Below the pieces are notes generated by a model. It had not been told where the DNA came from, did not search any database, and saw nothing but the letters and a program-made list of their open reading frames with translations. A program made the position numbers and the translations under genes. This document shows, in pieces, positions 1-12,478 of a DNA stretch of 64,000 nucleotides. Origin of the DNA: Phylloscopus collybita (taxonomy: Eukaryota > Chordata > Aves > Passeriformes > Phylloscopidae); NCBI GenBank assembly GCA_027886175.1, contig JAJNNQ010000006.1, positions 8,680,001 through 8,744,000 on the forward strand, given 5' to 3'. Numbering within the stretch: the stretch's first letter is position 1; every line of letters begins with the position of its first letter.

Positions 1-2701
1 ATGGTTTTCAGTCCAATATAAAGTCTCTTTGCACTAACAGGAGGTTTTTTGTTGTTTTTTTTTTTTTTTTTTCATTGACTCCAAGGGATTTCTGATCAGA
101 CAACATGAATTTCACCTTGGTGAGAAGAAGGCATTTTTTTTTCTTTAAGCCATGCTAACAGAAACACAGCCTGTGTCGAAATATAACTCTAAATAATTTA
201 AATTATGAAACTGTGGCTGCATTGTCCAACCCACAGTCTGTGTTGTCCATCAAAGGTTACAGAAAGTGATCAATGAATGCCCAGAAAACTTTAAAATTAG
301 TATGTACTAAGTACAGAATTATGCTTTTCCTTTCCAAGAACAGATCAGCAAGCAGAGCTTGCTGAAAGTCACTGGGGCTGCTGCAATTTCAACCTGCAAA
401 AGTTGCCTCACAAGAATTCAGCGAATCACAAACTACCACAAAGAACAAGGACTCTCCATGTAATCCAGACGGTATTTTCTGCCTAAACAGATAGTTAAAT
501 CCTATTTAAACTGACAGCATTTATGACACACAACATTATAGAGTTAAGTGAACTGCCCATATACTAAAAAGTGAATGTAGTTCTTTTTTCTGAGAGTTGC
601 GTAGGCAGCATCCCATCCAAATTTAGGTTAGGTATACTAGAATTCTAATAGCTGGTAATCTGAAGTGCTCATTAGGGATATGCAAGAATTCATTACCTAA
701 GTGTGTCTAATTTAACCATATTTTCCCCTTGAATGGAGCCTGCCTTAGTGGAAATTAGTGATCCAACCCACACACTTCCAATACTGTTGGCACTTTCAGT
801 TTACATTTGACATTTTTTTTAGAATTCTAAAAATTACTTTTTCTGTCTTCTCTTCTGATCTCCACTGGGTATTTATATGCAGCAAGCATAATTATGCTTT
901 TGGCAAGCTAGTGAAAATTAAACCCTTACGAGCAAAGAAAGGAGGGTAAGGAAGCAAGGAACAGGAAGAAAATCTGGTTTAAAGTGAACTTATCACAAGC
1001 TTACTGGAGTATAAGCAGAAGGAAGCTACATATTGGAATCTTGCAGCACACTTTTAGGAGGTGGTGACATTTGGCTCATGCTTAATGAAAGCTGAGGATG
1101 GGTATTTTATTGATTTGAACAAGGAGTGTATCTACTGGAAGATACTAAAGCAATGACTTTGGCAAGCTGTCTTGTTTCAAATATCAAATCATCTGCTCCT
1201 AAAAATCCAGCGTCACTGACAATCAGAGATGATCTTGTGTGGTAGGTCTCACAATACTATTTATACTATACACCCTGAGCTCTGGTTTTCATAAACATCA
1301 CATCTGCATTTGTTTCCTTGTCAACAAAATCACAACTGCTAGTATACCACCCTTCTGTCTACTTTTATTGAAAGCTTCTTAAGGTTTTGTTCTCTCAAGA
1401 GCTGTAAACACTGAGCTCAAAGTGAAGCAAATAGTAGATGAGATATTTAGAGGAAATTCAGCAGTGTAACATTTTCCTTCCTTCATACAGTCATAGTACT
1501 CAGGGCCTGAGAGTTTGCAAATCCTGCTGAGTGATGCACAGATGCACTGCTCTAATAAAGGAAGGGGCTGTGAAGAGGCTTTTCCCACAAACCTGAGAAA
1601 AGCTTCTAAAAAGAAGCTTATTCCAATCAATGACCAAATACGGTCTATGAAGCATGACCTGCCAAAGGCCATGAAAGTTTTTACAGAGCCACCAAACACA
1701 GACCCTGGCTGCTGTGTCACAGGGCAAGCCTGACAATTAATTTTTGAAAAAGATTTTGTGAAACCACCTGTCCTGTGCCAGTGTGTCTTTTACAGAACTT
1801 CTCACACTCTCAAACACAACCTGAACAGTTTGCATAGCAGCAAGTTTTCCTACTCTGACGTGTCCTTTCACAACTAATTCCTCTTGAAGAAGAGGCCACT
1901 GTAAATCTCATAAAAATTTCACTCCACAGGAAAAGCTGACAGTCTCAGCTGACTAATTAGAGCAAAGAAAGGCCACCTTCAATAGCTGAAATGTCAGCAG
2001 CATAATTCCACAATAGTTTTAGCAGACAAAGGTACTCTGTATGAGTGAAACTTCCTGAAACTGTTTTCTGTGAGTGTCTGTGAGCTACAGTTTGTTTGGC
2101 AAAATATATACTGAAAGCTGTGCACCACAGATGAGAGAGACAACAACCACAAACAGTTAATTAATTCCTTCATTTATCAATGCTCTTTTGTCATTATAGT
2201 ACATTTCTGCCTACAATAGCAATCTATGATAATTTGTAACCTGTTGCTAGAGAAAGCGTGAAAAGAATGCTTCATGGTACTTCTCCTCAAACCCCCTTGC
2301 CATTGAAATGGAATAAACAAAATGTGGATTATTGCAACAGTGTGTATTTTGCACATCGAACCACAGAAAGCAGCATTACTGCAAACCTGATGGGAGAGTT
2401 TAATACAAAAACCAAATCAGAATGAAAAAAACCACTGTGGTTAATACATACAGGTGTAAACCAGAATGAAAGGTTAAGAGGTGGAACCTTAATGGTCATT
2501 GTCCTATCCTATTTTAAGAGCCTGATTTTCATTTTGCCAAGATAAATTAGTGCCAACAAACACAGGTCCATATTTCTAACCTTGATACTTATGCAGATGT
2601 TGTGTGTTAATCACTTGGCAGAACAAGCCTCAAAATAACAAAGCCTATTTGGTAAGAACATTGTGTAAAGTAAAGGATAAACCAAGTTATTTATTTTACA
2701 G
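1..2701. other. noncoding, no gene seen
   Basis: AT-rich DNA with scattered stop codons in all frames. A T-rich run sits at 45-72. The longest open frames (78-113 codons on the minus strand and 72 codons on the plus strand, all within 1379-1736) overlap one another on opposite strands and have no recognisable domain, so I treat them as chance. No known repeat family was recognised. The stretch could be intergenic or intronic. Confidence 0.6.
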
Positions 2702-2750
2702 GTGTCCTGCTTGTCAGTAAATGGTGCAACAGTGATCCAAGTGGAAGCAG
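2702..2750 (+). other. weak candidate internal exon (49 bases)
   Basis: A T-rich tract ending in TTATTTTACAG immediately precedes 2702, and a GTTTGT donor-like sequence follows 2750. Two of three frames are open, one reading VSCLSVNGATVIQVEAG across the donor. At 49 bases an open frame is expected often by chance, and the donor is only fair. No protein was recognised. Recorded as a possible exon of an unseen large plus-strand gene; chance is more likely. Confidence 0.12.
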
Positions 2751-2924
2751 GTTTGTAAACTACTAAACAGATACGATCACATCATGTGAAAAGAAATGAA
2801 CAAAAAATTTAACTGGGGATAAGGGGGAGTATGACCTATTAGCAGTACATCAGTATCTGAATTGGGAGTCTTTAATCACCACTTTGAGAAGCCAGAAAGT
2901 TTCAGGCAGAGGAACTGTCTTGTC

Positions 2925-2925
2925 A

Positions 2926-2956
<31 letters not shown>
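2925..2956 (+). repeat. (A)10(GA)11 microsatellite
   Basis: Ten A residues run directly into about eleven uninterrupted GA units. The repeat is pure and so probably length-variable. Confidence 0.9.
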
Positions 2957-3647
2957 AGGATTTAAATGAATGTGAAGATGCCACAACATATCACAGCCAG
3001 AAAAGTTTATTTTACTGAATAAATGCTGGCTTTGGCAGTCAAATTTTTTCAGCATAAATGAAAGTTTGAATAGCTTTGGAATAGGTGTGAAGCTTTGTCA
3101 AGCAAAGTTAAGAAGACACCATTACAAAACAGAAAAACATGATGGGAAAGTCACTGAAAAGTGACATTTTCCTCATTACTGCAAGTTCCATTCATCTTCC
3201 CTGAGGAGATCCTCTGACTGTATTCATTGACCCCAACAAACATCTGGGTTTATGTTTGTTGCATAGATGAACTGCCGATGATTCCAAAAGAGCGTTTTAA
3301 GAACTCCCATAAGGGCAGTTAGTCATGCCAGGGGTGTTCTGTCAAGGAGCCTGGAGACTGGAAGTGCTGAGAGGCCCAATTCTCCCTGTACTTGCCTCGG
3401 ATTCTGCAGTGGGGACTGCCTGAAGCATCCCAATTCCTATCAGAGTCACAGATCCTAAAAACCAAAGTAGCTGATCACTAAACTGAAGTTGCTGGCCTGT
3501 CAAGAATGCCAGCTTCACTGAGCAACTGCAGGGAGCCCATTTAAATTCAGAACAATATGTGCCAGCACTCTTGAGATGATTTTTCCTTTTTTTTTTTTTA
3601 ATTTTTGATTCAGCAAATTGCAAAATGGTTGGGGTTTTTTTCCATCC

Positions 3648-3694
3648 GTCTTATAATTTGAGAAAACTGAAAGGTTTTTTTCAAATTATAAGAC
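3648..3694. repeat. inverted repeat / hairpin
   Basis: Arms 3648-3661 and 3681-3694 are perfect 14-base reverse complements (GTCTTATAATTTGA in the left arm). Allowing one G-T pair, the stem extends inwards to 3666 and 3676 for 19 pairs around a 9-base loop. No coding content and no known element around it was recognised. It could be a chance AT-rich palindrome, a small MITE relic or a structured RNA. Confidence 0.7.
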
Positions 3695-4954
3695 TCCCAA
3701 ATCTGGATTCATTTTTCTTTTAATAATCTCCAGTGTTACACTCTATTTAAATCAAATGATAGAGCTTTCAGCTCTACATTTTGGAGCTCTTAAGGTTTCC
3801 TTCATACATTTAGTCTATCCTTGGTGTGCATTATTTGCATTTTTAGATCCTAGTTATTTGCCATTTTCCATAAAAAAAGAAATCAGTCTTAACATCTGAA
3901 AGTTAGAATACCAGTTGGTTGCTTTGCTGGTTTTTATACAGCACATGCAGCTCTGAGAGGCTTAACTGATGAAGCTCAGTTTAATATGGCTTTATGTCTG
4001 GCATTTCAATTATCCCACGCAAGCTCTGTTTTTCAAGGCTTAGGGGGTTCATCAGCTCTCTCTTGTGAGGATTCAGATGTCTAAAAGTATAGTTTATATA
4101 CTGTACAAAGTATGTACATCTAATCTCTGACAAGTTTTTCATACCTATCAGATGACAGGCAAAACATGCTCAGTGGCTGGGAGATCGGTGCATTAGCAAT
4201 TATCGAAGTTACAAAGAGATTATAAATGTCAACTAAATGCCTTTTTTTTTTCTCTTATTAGTACATTCTTACCAAACAGTTCTATTCCTGCCAACTTAAT
4301 CTCCAGATTCCCAAATATGCTCCCAATGCCTATTTCCCTGCATACTACCATGTTTTACCCTAAGTCCTTGAAGCAAGACTGGTTTCTGCTTTCTGTCTAA
4401 GTGAAGCTTTCACCTTTCCTTCACTGAAAAAAATTATTACTTCTGATTCTATTAAAATGCATTTTATGTATTTTTCAGGCAGGATTATTGGCTGTAAGAT
4501 TAATATGCACCTCCAGTCTCAGAGGTCATACTGGCTCTTTAAAAAGAACCAATTTCTCTTTTGGTCATTTATCAAGAATAATGCAAGCTAATACATCTAA
4601 CCTGGAATAAACAGTGAAAAGAAAATCTGTAAGACTCTAACTGTCTACTAATACAGCTTTACCTTTACAATCTGTATTTTTTCCCTGAATTTAATATTAT
4701 TACTAAATTCAGTGGTCATGCAATCTGGAATCCGCAAGGCATTAAAAGATATACACAAATCCCAAACCACGTTTAAAAAAGAAGTTGCCTTCAGTTATGT
4801 GAGTTTTGTTATCCTGAACAATATAATCATATTTCATAGGACATTTTGTGTTTTTTGATTGTCAAAAAGAATATAAAAAAACCATTTTAAACTATGTTGG
4901 CAGTGACAACTCTAATCAATAAATATTTACTGTGGGTAAATATTTTTATCTGAC

Positions 4955-5064
4955 AAAAAAACCAAACAAAAAACAAAAACAAAACCAAACAAACAAACAA
5001 AACCCAAACAAACAAACAAGCAAAAAAACAACAAAAAAAAAAAACACCAACAAAAAAAAACCAT
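4955..5064 (+). repeat. A/C-rich low-complexity island
   Basis: About 110 bases made almost only of A and C in AAAC, AAAAC and AACA steps; G appears once. It creates spurious long open frames on both strands (K/N/Q/T-rich on plus, F/C/V-rich on minus) that should not be called genes. Several similar islands occur in this window in both orientations. Confidence 0.9.
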
Positions 5065-8000
5065 ACACACTTGGGGCTTTCTTGCAGGTTGAAAAAATGG
5101 GTATCTATTGTAGAGCACACATAAACCAGAGAGTGAAAATCTGCAGTGAGGGCTGGCAAGCTGATGTGTTTCTTAGACACTATGCATGCACGTTCCCTGT
5201 CTTACTGCAATGACCTTATGATCTCTGGTGCCAAGTGCTCAAGTCCCAGCTGTGGATTTAAACTCAATCTCGTTTTGAGTTTCCATTCTGTTGGCAGCGG
5301 AGTCATTCTTCACTGCACTGCTCAAGCCAGAAAAGGCTTCCTGACTCGGAGGCAGACTCAGATAAGCAATGGCTATAAGAGAAGTTGTAATTGCACAAGC
5401 TCTTTCTTTCCCCAGCAGGTATAACTACAAATGAGCATCACTGAAAATTCTTCTGAGCTTTAACAGGGTAGATAACCTCATAGGCAATTGTAAATCTAAC
5501 ACAGTGTCCAGATTAGCAAAGTAGACAGAAAAAAGGGCCTGTTATTTAACTCCTTCCCAGCAAGCATGGATTTTTGAGGTGGGTAGGCTGGTTTTTTGGG
5601 TTGGATTTTTTTGAGAGGTGTTTTTTTTTTTTTAAGACAGCCTTCTGGAGTAAGAAAGATGAGCAGGCCTAGCTAGGCACTGCTGAAATTTTACAGAAGT
5701 TAACACTACAAAATTAGGTAACCAGAAATTAGGGAATGTCAGAATAACAAATGCTCTATTCTGTTTTTCTCTGTACATAAACATTGCAAATGATATCTGC
5801 AATTTCTGCTCAGTAAGTGCACAGATCACGCACTGCTTGTCAAACAGCAGCTTGTCTGTGCTTACTTTATCCTCACTATTCAGTGAATACACCACACACC
5901 CTTTCCAGCATGCTCTTCTTGATACCAAGATATTAACTTCCTCGGGGGCTCCTGATTCTCCCACTGTAGCTTTTTAGTTCTTTCTAAATATTAACAGATT
6001 TATCCACACATCATCACAGTGCAGTATGTGGTAGCATTGCTGGGCATGTTTCACAAAAGAAGGCTGATGTGCATCTGCTGAAACTGAAAGAGAGGTGCAA
6101 AATAAATTCATAGCTCCGGGGTCTCACTTCTCCCAGTGGTTGGCACTTCGCAGCCTCCCATAAGGTCTGAACAGATACCCCTTGGCCTCAGCTGCTGGGG
6201 CAAGTGCAAAGGCATTCTGCACATCAGAGTTACTGCATCACAGGCTGTCACACAGGGAATGAGAAACACAAGTCTTTGCTGAAATGAGAGCTTCATTTAA
6301 GTCATGTGTCTCCAGGATGACTTCAGGCATAAAAAAGTACTCTTTCCTCAATTCACTTTCCAGGCAATGAAGAGGATGACAGGATAGGCAGCTGACCTGG
6401 CTTTCTCACTTTCAGCATCAGAGCAATCCTACAAAAGGAAGCTTCCACCACTCCAACTAGCCCTCATGAATATTTTCTAGCTCAGAATTTCTAGTTCATA
6501 GTTGCTGTCCACTGCTGAGCTTCTCATTAACATTTTCCTCAGTGACCATTCCTATCCAGTCTCTGCTGTTGCTCTTCCAGATCCTTAAGTCCTGTTTACC
6601 ATGCCAATATAATTTGCTACCTTTACCTCCAGTTTTAGCATTCCTGCCTAGTTGCAGCTGCAGTTGGCACAATCCATGAGCCACACTGACTCTCAGATGG
6701 CTCCTGCTGAATGAGGTATCTCATCCACACAAATTACCTGTTTTCTACTCCACACTTCTCACCTCACTGCAACCAAGCCAGACTGCAATTGTCAGTTCTT
6801 TTTGGACATCAACTGAGCAACTACTGAAAACACAGAAGAGAATCTTCCTCTGGAGACCAAGAGCCCTCTGCAAGTACCATACTGGAAGAACTGCTCACCC
6901 TCATATCCACAGATATTTCCATTTAGGGATGGTTCATGTGCAGTCAGGTCACACCAGTGATTTCTGAGAGAAAAAGCTATCTCAATTCAGGCACAAATCA
7001 CAGACTTCAGCTGCCAAATGCAAGTGCTGCCGCTGAGCCAGGGCAAACTGAGGTATTTTTAAATGTGAATGAGTGGACTAAATATGGGTGGTTTTCCCGA
7101 AGAACAAAAAGATACATTCTTACCAATTCCAGGTTCATTTTTTTTCAAAGCAGGGAGGGGCTACATTTGCTGTAGTAAACAGATAGGAGCGTATTTAAAA
7201 TTTTATTTAATAGTATATTTTGCCTCTAGACATTTTAAAAAAACTTAAGGCTAGCCAAATCTTGGCAGGGGAAAATGTCAGATAAGTTAATTTTGGCAAA
7301 GTTATAAAGTTATAAAGACAGTCTCCTAGTAAAGGTTCTGTATTTAAGAAATTAAGAAATTAAGAAATTATGTTATCACTCTACCCAGAGTTAAGTCATA
7401 TGTTGAAAATTTCTATATTTGCTTAACAGCAATGAATCCATGTGCTGATATATTCACTCATACTGGGACATTTCAAACAGCCTTCACAGGCAAAATTATT
7501 GAACTTGGTAGCCCCAACTAAAGATTCCTGATACACCCCAATTTCTGTTTTACTTTCATAGATTTTATGTCAAGTAAAGCATAAACTCTTGTTCTTTGTT
7601 CTGACAGAGGATTAGTTAGACCTCCCAAGCTAGCAGTCCATCTGCTCTGCCAGCTAATGCTATTGTCCCAGAGACACCACCTCCTTCATTGTTCCACAGA
7701 ACAATCCATGCCATCTCTTTTCTCAGCTGACACTGACAAGTACATGTCAACCCGCTTGCATTCTCCTGCACACATCTGTGACACTGAATATAGGCTTTCA
7801 CAGTTTCAGGCAGTTTAAAGCCTAGTAAGAGCAAGGAAACACAACACTATAAAAATACTAATATACAAAAGCTTTTAATTACACCATATTGGTTTATCTC
7901 ATCAATGCAATGTCCAGATTTGCATGTTTACATTGCTCCCTTCTACCCTTCTCCTTCTAAAGACATGATGTTAGCTTTGCCATTTGGAACAAAATGTTTT

Positions 8001-8113
8001 AAAGCATTCAGCAAATTTAAAAATACTTGCACATAAAGAAAATGTGATTCCCTAGCATAACATGTTCTGGTAATTTTTTAATAGGTATGAGTAGAACCTC
8101 TCTTTCTGAAGAC
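5065..8113. other. noncoding, no gene seen
   Basis: Mostly unique-looking AT-rich sequence. Open frames of 60-110 codons at 5146-5424, 5632-5964 and 6936-7175 show no domain, signal peptide or splice context that I recognise. An 8-base unit (TAAGAAAT) is repeated three times at 7345-7368. No transposon family was recognised. Confidence 0.55.
7345..7368 (+). repeat. 8-bp tandem repeat, three copies
   Basis: The unit TAAGAAAT is repeated three times without mismatch. It is a short minisatellite-like slip product with no other apparent role. Confidence 0.8.
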
Positions 8114-8160
8114 TGGGTTTTGGGTTTTTTGTTTTGTTTTGATTTTTTTTTGGGGGGGTG
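8114..8160 (+). repeat. T/G-rich low-complexity island
   Basis: T and G runs (GGGTTTTGGG, then TTTTG steps, then a G run of seven at the right end). On the minus strand it has the same A/C composition as the larger islands elsewhere in the window. Confidence 0.8.
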
Positions 8161-11100
8161 GCATTAAATCCGCAAAATTGAAGGACCAAAATAAGGAAAG
8201 CAATTCTGCCAGTAGGTCTCTGAAAAGCTCTTGCTAAATGAGCTGATGCAATCTCAGTACAGGACTTATAGTCAGCAATGACAACAAAATTCTCATTACT
8301 GCCAGCATTTCAAGGAAAAAGCGAAAAACACAGTGAAACTATAGTTGTTGCAGGTGGAAGAAATCCAAGATTATTGGTAAGACATGGATCTAATTCAATG
8401 CTCTATCCCTTGCCATGTCAAACACAGTTTTACTCAAACCTCAACTGACCTTCATGTGATCCAAAATAATAGTTTTATATGCCAATGCCAATTCATTAAT
8501 GACAGAAAACAATGTAGATGTAATAATAACATTATACTTTAGAACAGCAAGCTAAAATTGAAGTTGCTGCCTACAACAGGCAGGTACTTAAGGACAGAAA
8601 GGAACAATATATCTATTTGTTGTCATGCTGTCTGTAAAAGATACTAACACATAAAACATCTACTTTTGCCCATTCATCTGGGACTTATTTACTTATGCTC
8701 CAAAAATGAGCCAACACTTTAAACCAGCAATGTAAAGCAGCATTTCTGTCATGACAGGCCACATTCTCAATGTGTCATTCAAATGGCTCCTCTGCTGGCT
8801 CTCAGCCTTGGATGGGGAACCACAATGACCACAGCTTTTGGACCAGGAAAACAGGTGATAGGCACTAACTTAAAAATAGTAAAATAAGAGAGAAATCCAG
8901 TGCATTCTCTACAGATAGTGTGCACTCTTTTAAAATCTTAATTTCATTTACGTCAGTGTAAACCCGTCTCCAGAGATTTCTCCAGAGTGAATTCTGCCTT
9001 CAAATAGGAGGCATCTGACAATTATCCACCAGTGTCCCAGTTTAGCTAAATTGGTTTTAAATTGGAACAACTTGTTACATGGAAGGGGGAGTTGAAGGGG
9101 GAAGTAGTTTTGCCTGAGACACATGATTAGATTTAAACATTGAAATTCAAGGTCCCATCCTCTGGACACAGCCTGTCAGGCCCACAGAGTTGCCTTTTTG
9201 TTTTTCTCTTCCTCCTCCTTTAATTCTTCCTTTTGTTGAAAAGCATTTCAGCAGATGAAAAATCTTAATTATATTTTATACAAAGAGGGCAAGAGCATTC
9301 ATAATTTGTTTTAACACAAGCAAGGACAGCAAGGTGACACATAATCAAGCATTCACAGATTGATGTATTAAAATGCTTCTCTGCCAACTCCTGCCCTGCA
9401 TCTCTGATGTAAGAATTCTCCTTCATTATTCCTTTTTATTATATCCCCGTGCAGATCACTGTAACCTATGCCAATCTTTGTAAATGAAGATAGTAGTAGA
9501 GTAGTAGTCCCTCTCATCACAGCAATTCTTTTCCTTAAGCATGTAAGAGGTTTGTTGATTAAACAACCAAACAGAAAACATTCCTCAGTGAAGAAACTAC
9601 TACTCCGATTTATCTGTAACAACCTAAAGAACAGTGCTAAAAATGTGCAAGGAAGACAGTGTACTTCTTTCTTCCAACAGTACTTCTTTCTTCCAACAAG
9701 AGGCCACTAGTAATTGGATGTCAGGGGACAGAGAGTGAAATAGGAATATTTTCACATAAACTATTGTATGAGAAAAAGAAATCTATGTGTACCTATATAT
9801 ATTGGCTGAACCTTACACTCTCAGTATGAATGGCTTTCTCAGCTCTGCTGTTAACAGAAGAAAAAAGGCCCATCCAGTCCTGACTGCTAAAGTGTAGGAG
9901 ACCTCTCTTCAACAGCAACCAACTTCTTCCAAATTGCAGAGCATTCCAGCTCCCCTAGATTGGGAAATAGTAGACTGGAAAATTGTAGGAGATTGGTTTC
10001 TACACACTCTCTGTTTACAACTGCAGTCTGTAACAAGACAGGCAGGGCTTGTTCTGCAAAGGAGCTCACCTGTAACAAGTATCCTGGAGCCAAGCGAGGA
10101 TCTTCTGTTTGTTCCAATAGTAGATCTCTAGCAAAAGTCAGTGTGATAAGTCTGGAATTCTGTCTCCCTCTCTGTCCTCCTCCAATTTTTGGCATTGTTA
10201 TTGTTCTGCTTAGGCAACCAGCCTCAATTTGGGTGTTTTTAATAAAAAAATATGTGTAGAGAAAAAAAATGTCTAAGAAGTAATGAAATAACAAGGAATT
10301 ACTATAAAAAACCCTCATAATCAGATACTACTTTTATCACATCATATGCATTAGACTTCTCTGAACTGATGTCCTTTTCATCCTAATGTACTAAATTAAA
10401 TATCTGCTCCTTGTAGAATTTGATTCATCTAAACTAGATTAAAATCAAATCATGAACAAAATCAATTTCACTTAAAGTACAATAATCCCAGCCCACTAAG
10501 GCCCCCTTCTAGTAATCACAATAAATGCCGTCTCTATCACCATTGCCATCCCTTATTTTTTCCCCCTAGCCTTTCACTGAATGTATAATTTTCATATCAC
10601 ATTATAAATTAGGACCTTGTATATCTTATTCACGTCTTATTAGAGTGAGTTGGCCAGGAAGCCAGAGGCAAGACAACCTCATTCAAACATTCCTCCAGGG
10701 TTTTCAGGTCAAGTCATTTTTTAAATTGGGATTGGTATAAACCCCAAGGGATTTCTTGATTTAAGAAAGAACTACAAATATTTAAGCTGTCTTGGGGGGA
10801 TTATTCTGACATTGGATCGTGGGATTACCTCCTACATAAGACTCAAAGGATTTGGACTGGTTCGGCATCTCGTCAGAAAACTGGGCAAAAATGCTTCTTA
10901 CGTGAAGTTAATCAGATATTCAATCATTCCTCACTTTAAGCATGTCAAAAGGTAGCAAACAAAGGGAGATGGAAGCAGTTGCTTTGAGATGCGTAGGAAA
11001 AAAAGCTGTCCTCTGACATACTGGAGCATTTTAGCTTTTTCATAAAGAAGTGCTATTCCTCATGACAATGGGCCAAAATCCTGGGGGAAAAAAGCTACAG

Positions 11101-12420
11101 ATTCCTTACTTACATATCAGCCATCTCAGAGTCTGCCCCCTGAATTTGCAGATGATCACTACCAGCATGGTGGTATTTAATTAATTATTTTATTAATAAT
11201 TAATAACACTTGGCACTTCCTTGACAGAGCCCAATTTGTCTTGGAGCACTTTAGTCTAATAATGAAGTCTGACAACAATCTACAAAAACAGGAAGCTGTG
11301 ATCGTAGCTGATGCGGTTGGAACTGTGAGAAGGTTTTAGGCAAACCCCCTCTGTCGTAGTCAGATCCTGGCTCTGACTCAGATCTGAGGCCAGGCTCGAA
11401 TTGCAGTTGAAACCATCCTGTCAAGAACAGCACTTCAGTAAATTCTCTGACCATCAAAAGTAAGTGTGAAAAATGTCACTCTCCCTTTAGTGATTTCCTT
11501 TTCTTTTTTTCTTTTTTCTCCTCCTAAAGCAGAAGTTAGAAGGGGAAAATGACAGGAATGAGATTTGCTCACTTCTCCAACAATAAGAAGAACAATAACC
11601 AGAAATATCCAGAAAAAAATGGCTATTTGAGAACTGTTTCTTCTTATCTGGATCTGCCAAATATAAAGGGTAAATACAAGACCATTATACCAAGAAAAAT
11701 ATTGCAAAGAAAAATGGATTTTTTAAAAAATGCAATTTGAAAGGAAATCAGAAGTCACACTCAGAAAAGAGATAATGATGTCGTTTCAAACATGGATCCA
11801 ATCCCCTCAATTGAAATATTTTTCCTTATAAATTTATTCAACAAGTAAAATGCATACCACAACCCTAACCTTTCATTTATTATTTGTCCATTGTGGAAAA
11901 CTGAAGGATGGGTATTTTTGTTTCCCTTCAGTTCATTCACTGGAGAATGAAGCAAGTGTCCTTCTTCAAAGGCATAGTCTTTATTCCTTCATCCAATCAC
12001 AGCATCATCAGACACCTGTACTCTCTACCTGTGTAGCCTCACATGTCACCTGTCCAACATACAGAGCAGAGACAGAATCAAGCTTAGTTTAAAACTCCAG
12101 AGGTAGGAGATAATGGTGACCAGACTGTAGCAGTCGCCTTATTTAAAACACAGGGTTTCTTTGTATATTTAAGACAGCACAGGACAAACAATGTACATAA
12201 AAGCAGAGATTGTCTATGATAGAGATTAAGAAAAAAAATAGAGAGAGAAAAAAAATCTCAATCCTAACTAAACTTGACAGGAAACTACTTTCCACTCACT
12301 CACTGATGAAGAGATTCCAGCAGCACTGACAACAAGCCCTGCTGATTGGGGTCAGTCACTTTTCAAGCCCAAGGGAATGGTCTTTTCCAACTTCAATCAC
12401 AGTCTCATAACTCCCCTATA
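8161..12420. other. noncoding, no gene seen
   Basis: Unique-looking AT-rich sequence. The 143-codon minus frame at 9887-10318 overlaps open plus-strand frames and shows no domain. A perfect 19-bp tandem duplication lies at 9661-9698. An AT-palindrome-rich patch (ATTAATTATT-like) is at 11176-11207. No transposon family recognised. Confidence 0.55.
9661..9698 (+). repeat. perfect 19-bp tandem duplication
   Basis: Two identical adjacent 19-base copies beginning GTACTTCTTTC, at 9661-9679 and 9680-9698. The perfect identity suggests a recent replication-slippage event. Confidence 0.9.
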
Positions 12421-12435
12421 AATAAACATACCAAG

Positions 12436-12477
<42 letters not shown>
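12421..12477 (+). repeat. AATAAA followed by a 42-base A tract
   Basis: AATAAA at 12421-12426 lies 10 bases before an uninterrupted run of 42 A (12436-12477). This is the arrangement expected at the 3' end of a reverse-transcribed polyadenylated RNA. The roughly 200 bases upstream are unique-looking and resemble no gene I know, and I could not see a clear target-site duplication. A simple expanded A tract next to a chance AATAAA is the alternative. Avian CR1 machinery does not normally use poly(A) tails, so such tracts are worth noting in a bird. Confidence 0.55.

Positions 12478-12478
<1 letters not shown>

Noticed and set aside
4243..4362. Strong acceptor-like TTTTTTTTTCTCTTATTAG at about 4243-4260 followed by 33 open codons
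   Set aside because: Ends in a stop with no donor or nearby poly(A) signal and the peptide is unrecognised; one splice-like site alone is weak.
9887..10318. 143-codon minus-strand frame
   Set aside because: Overlapped by open frames on the opposite strand and without any recognisable motif.
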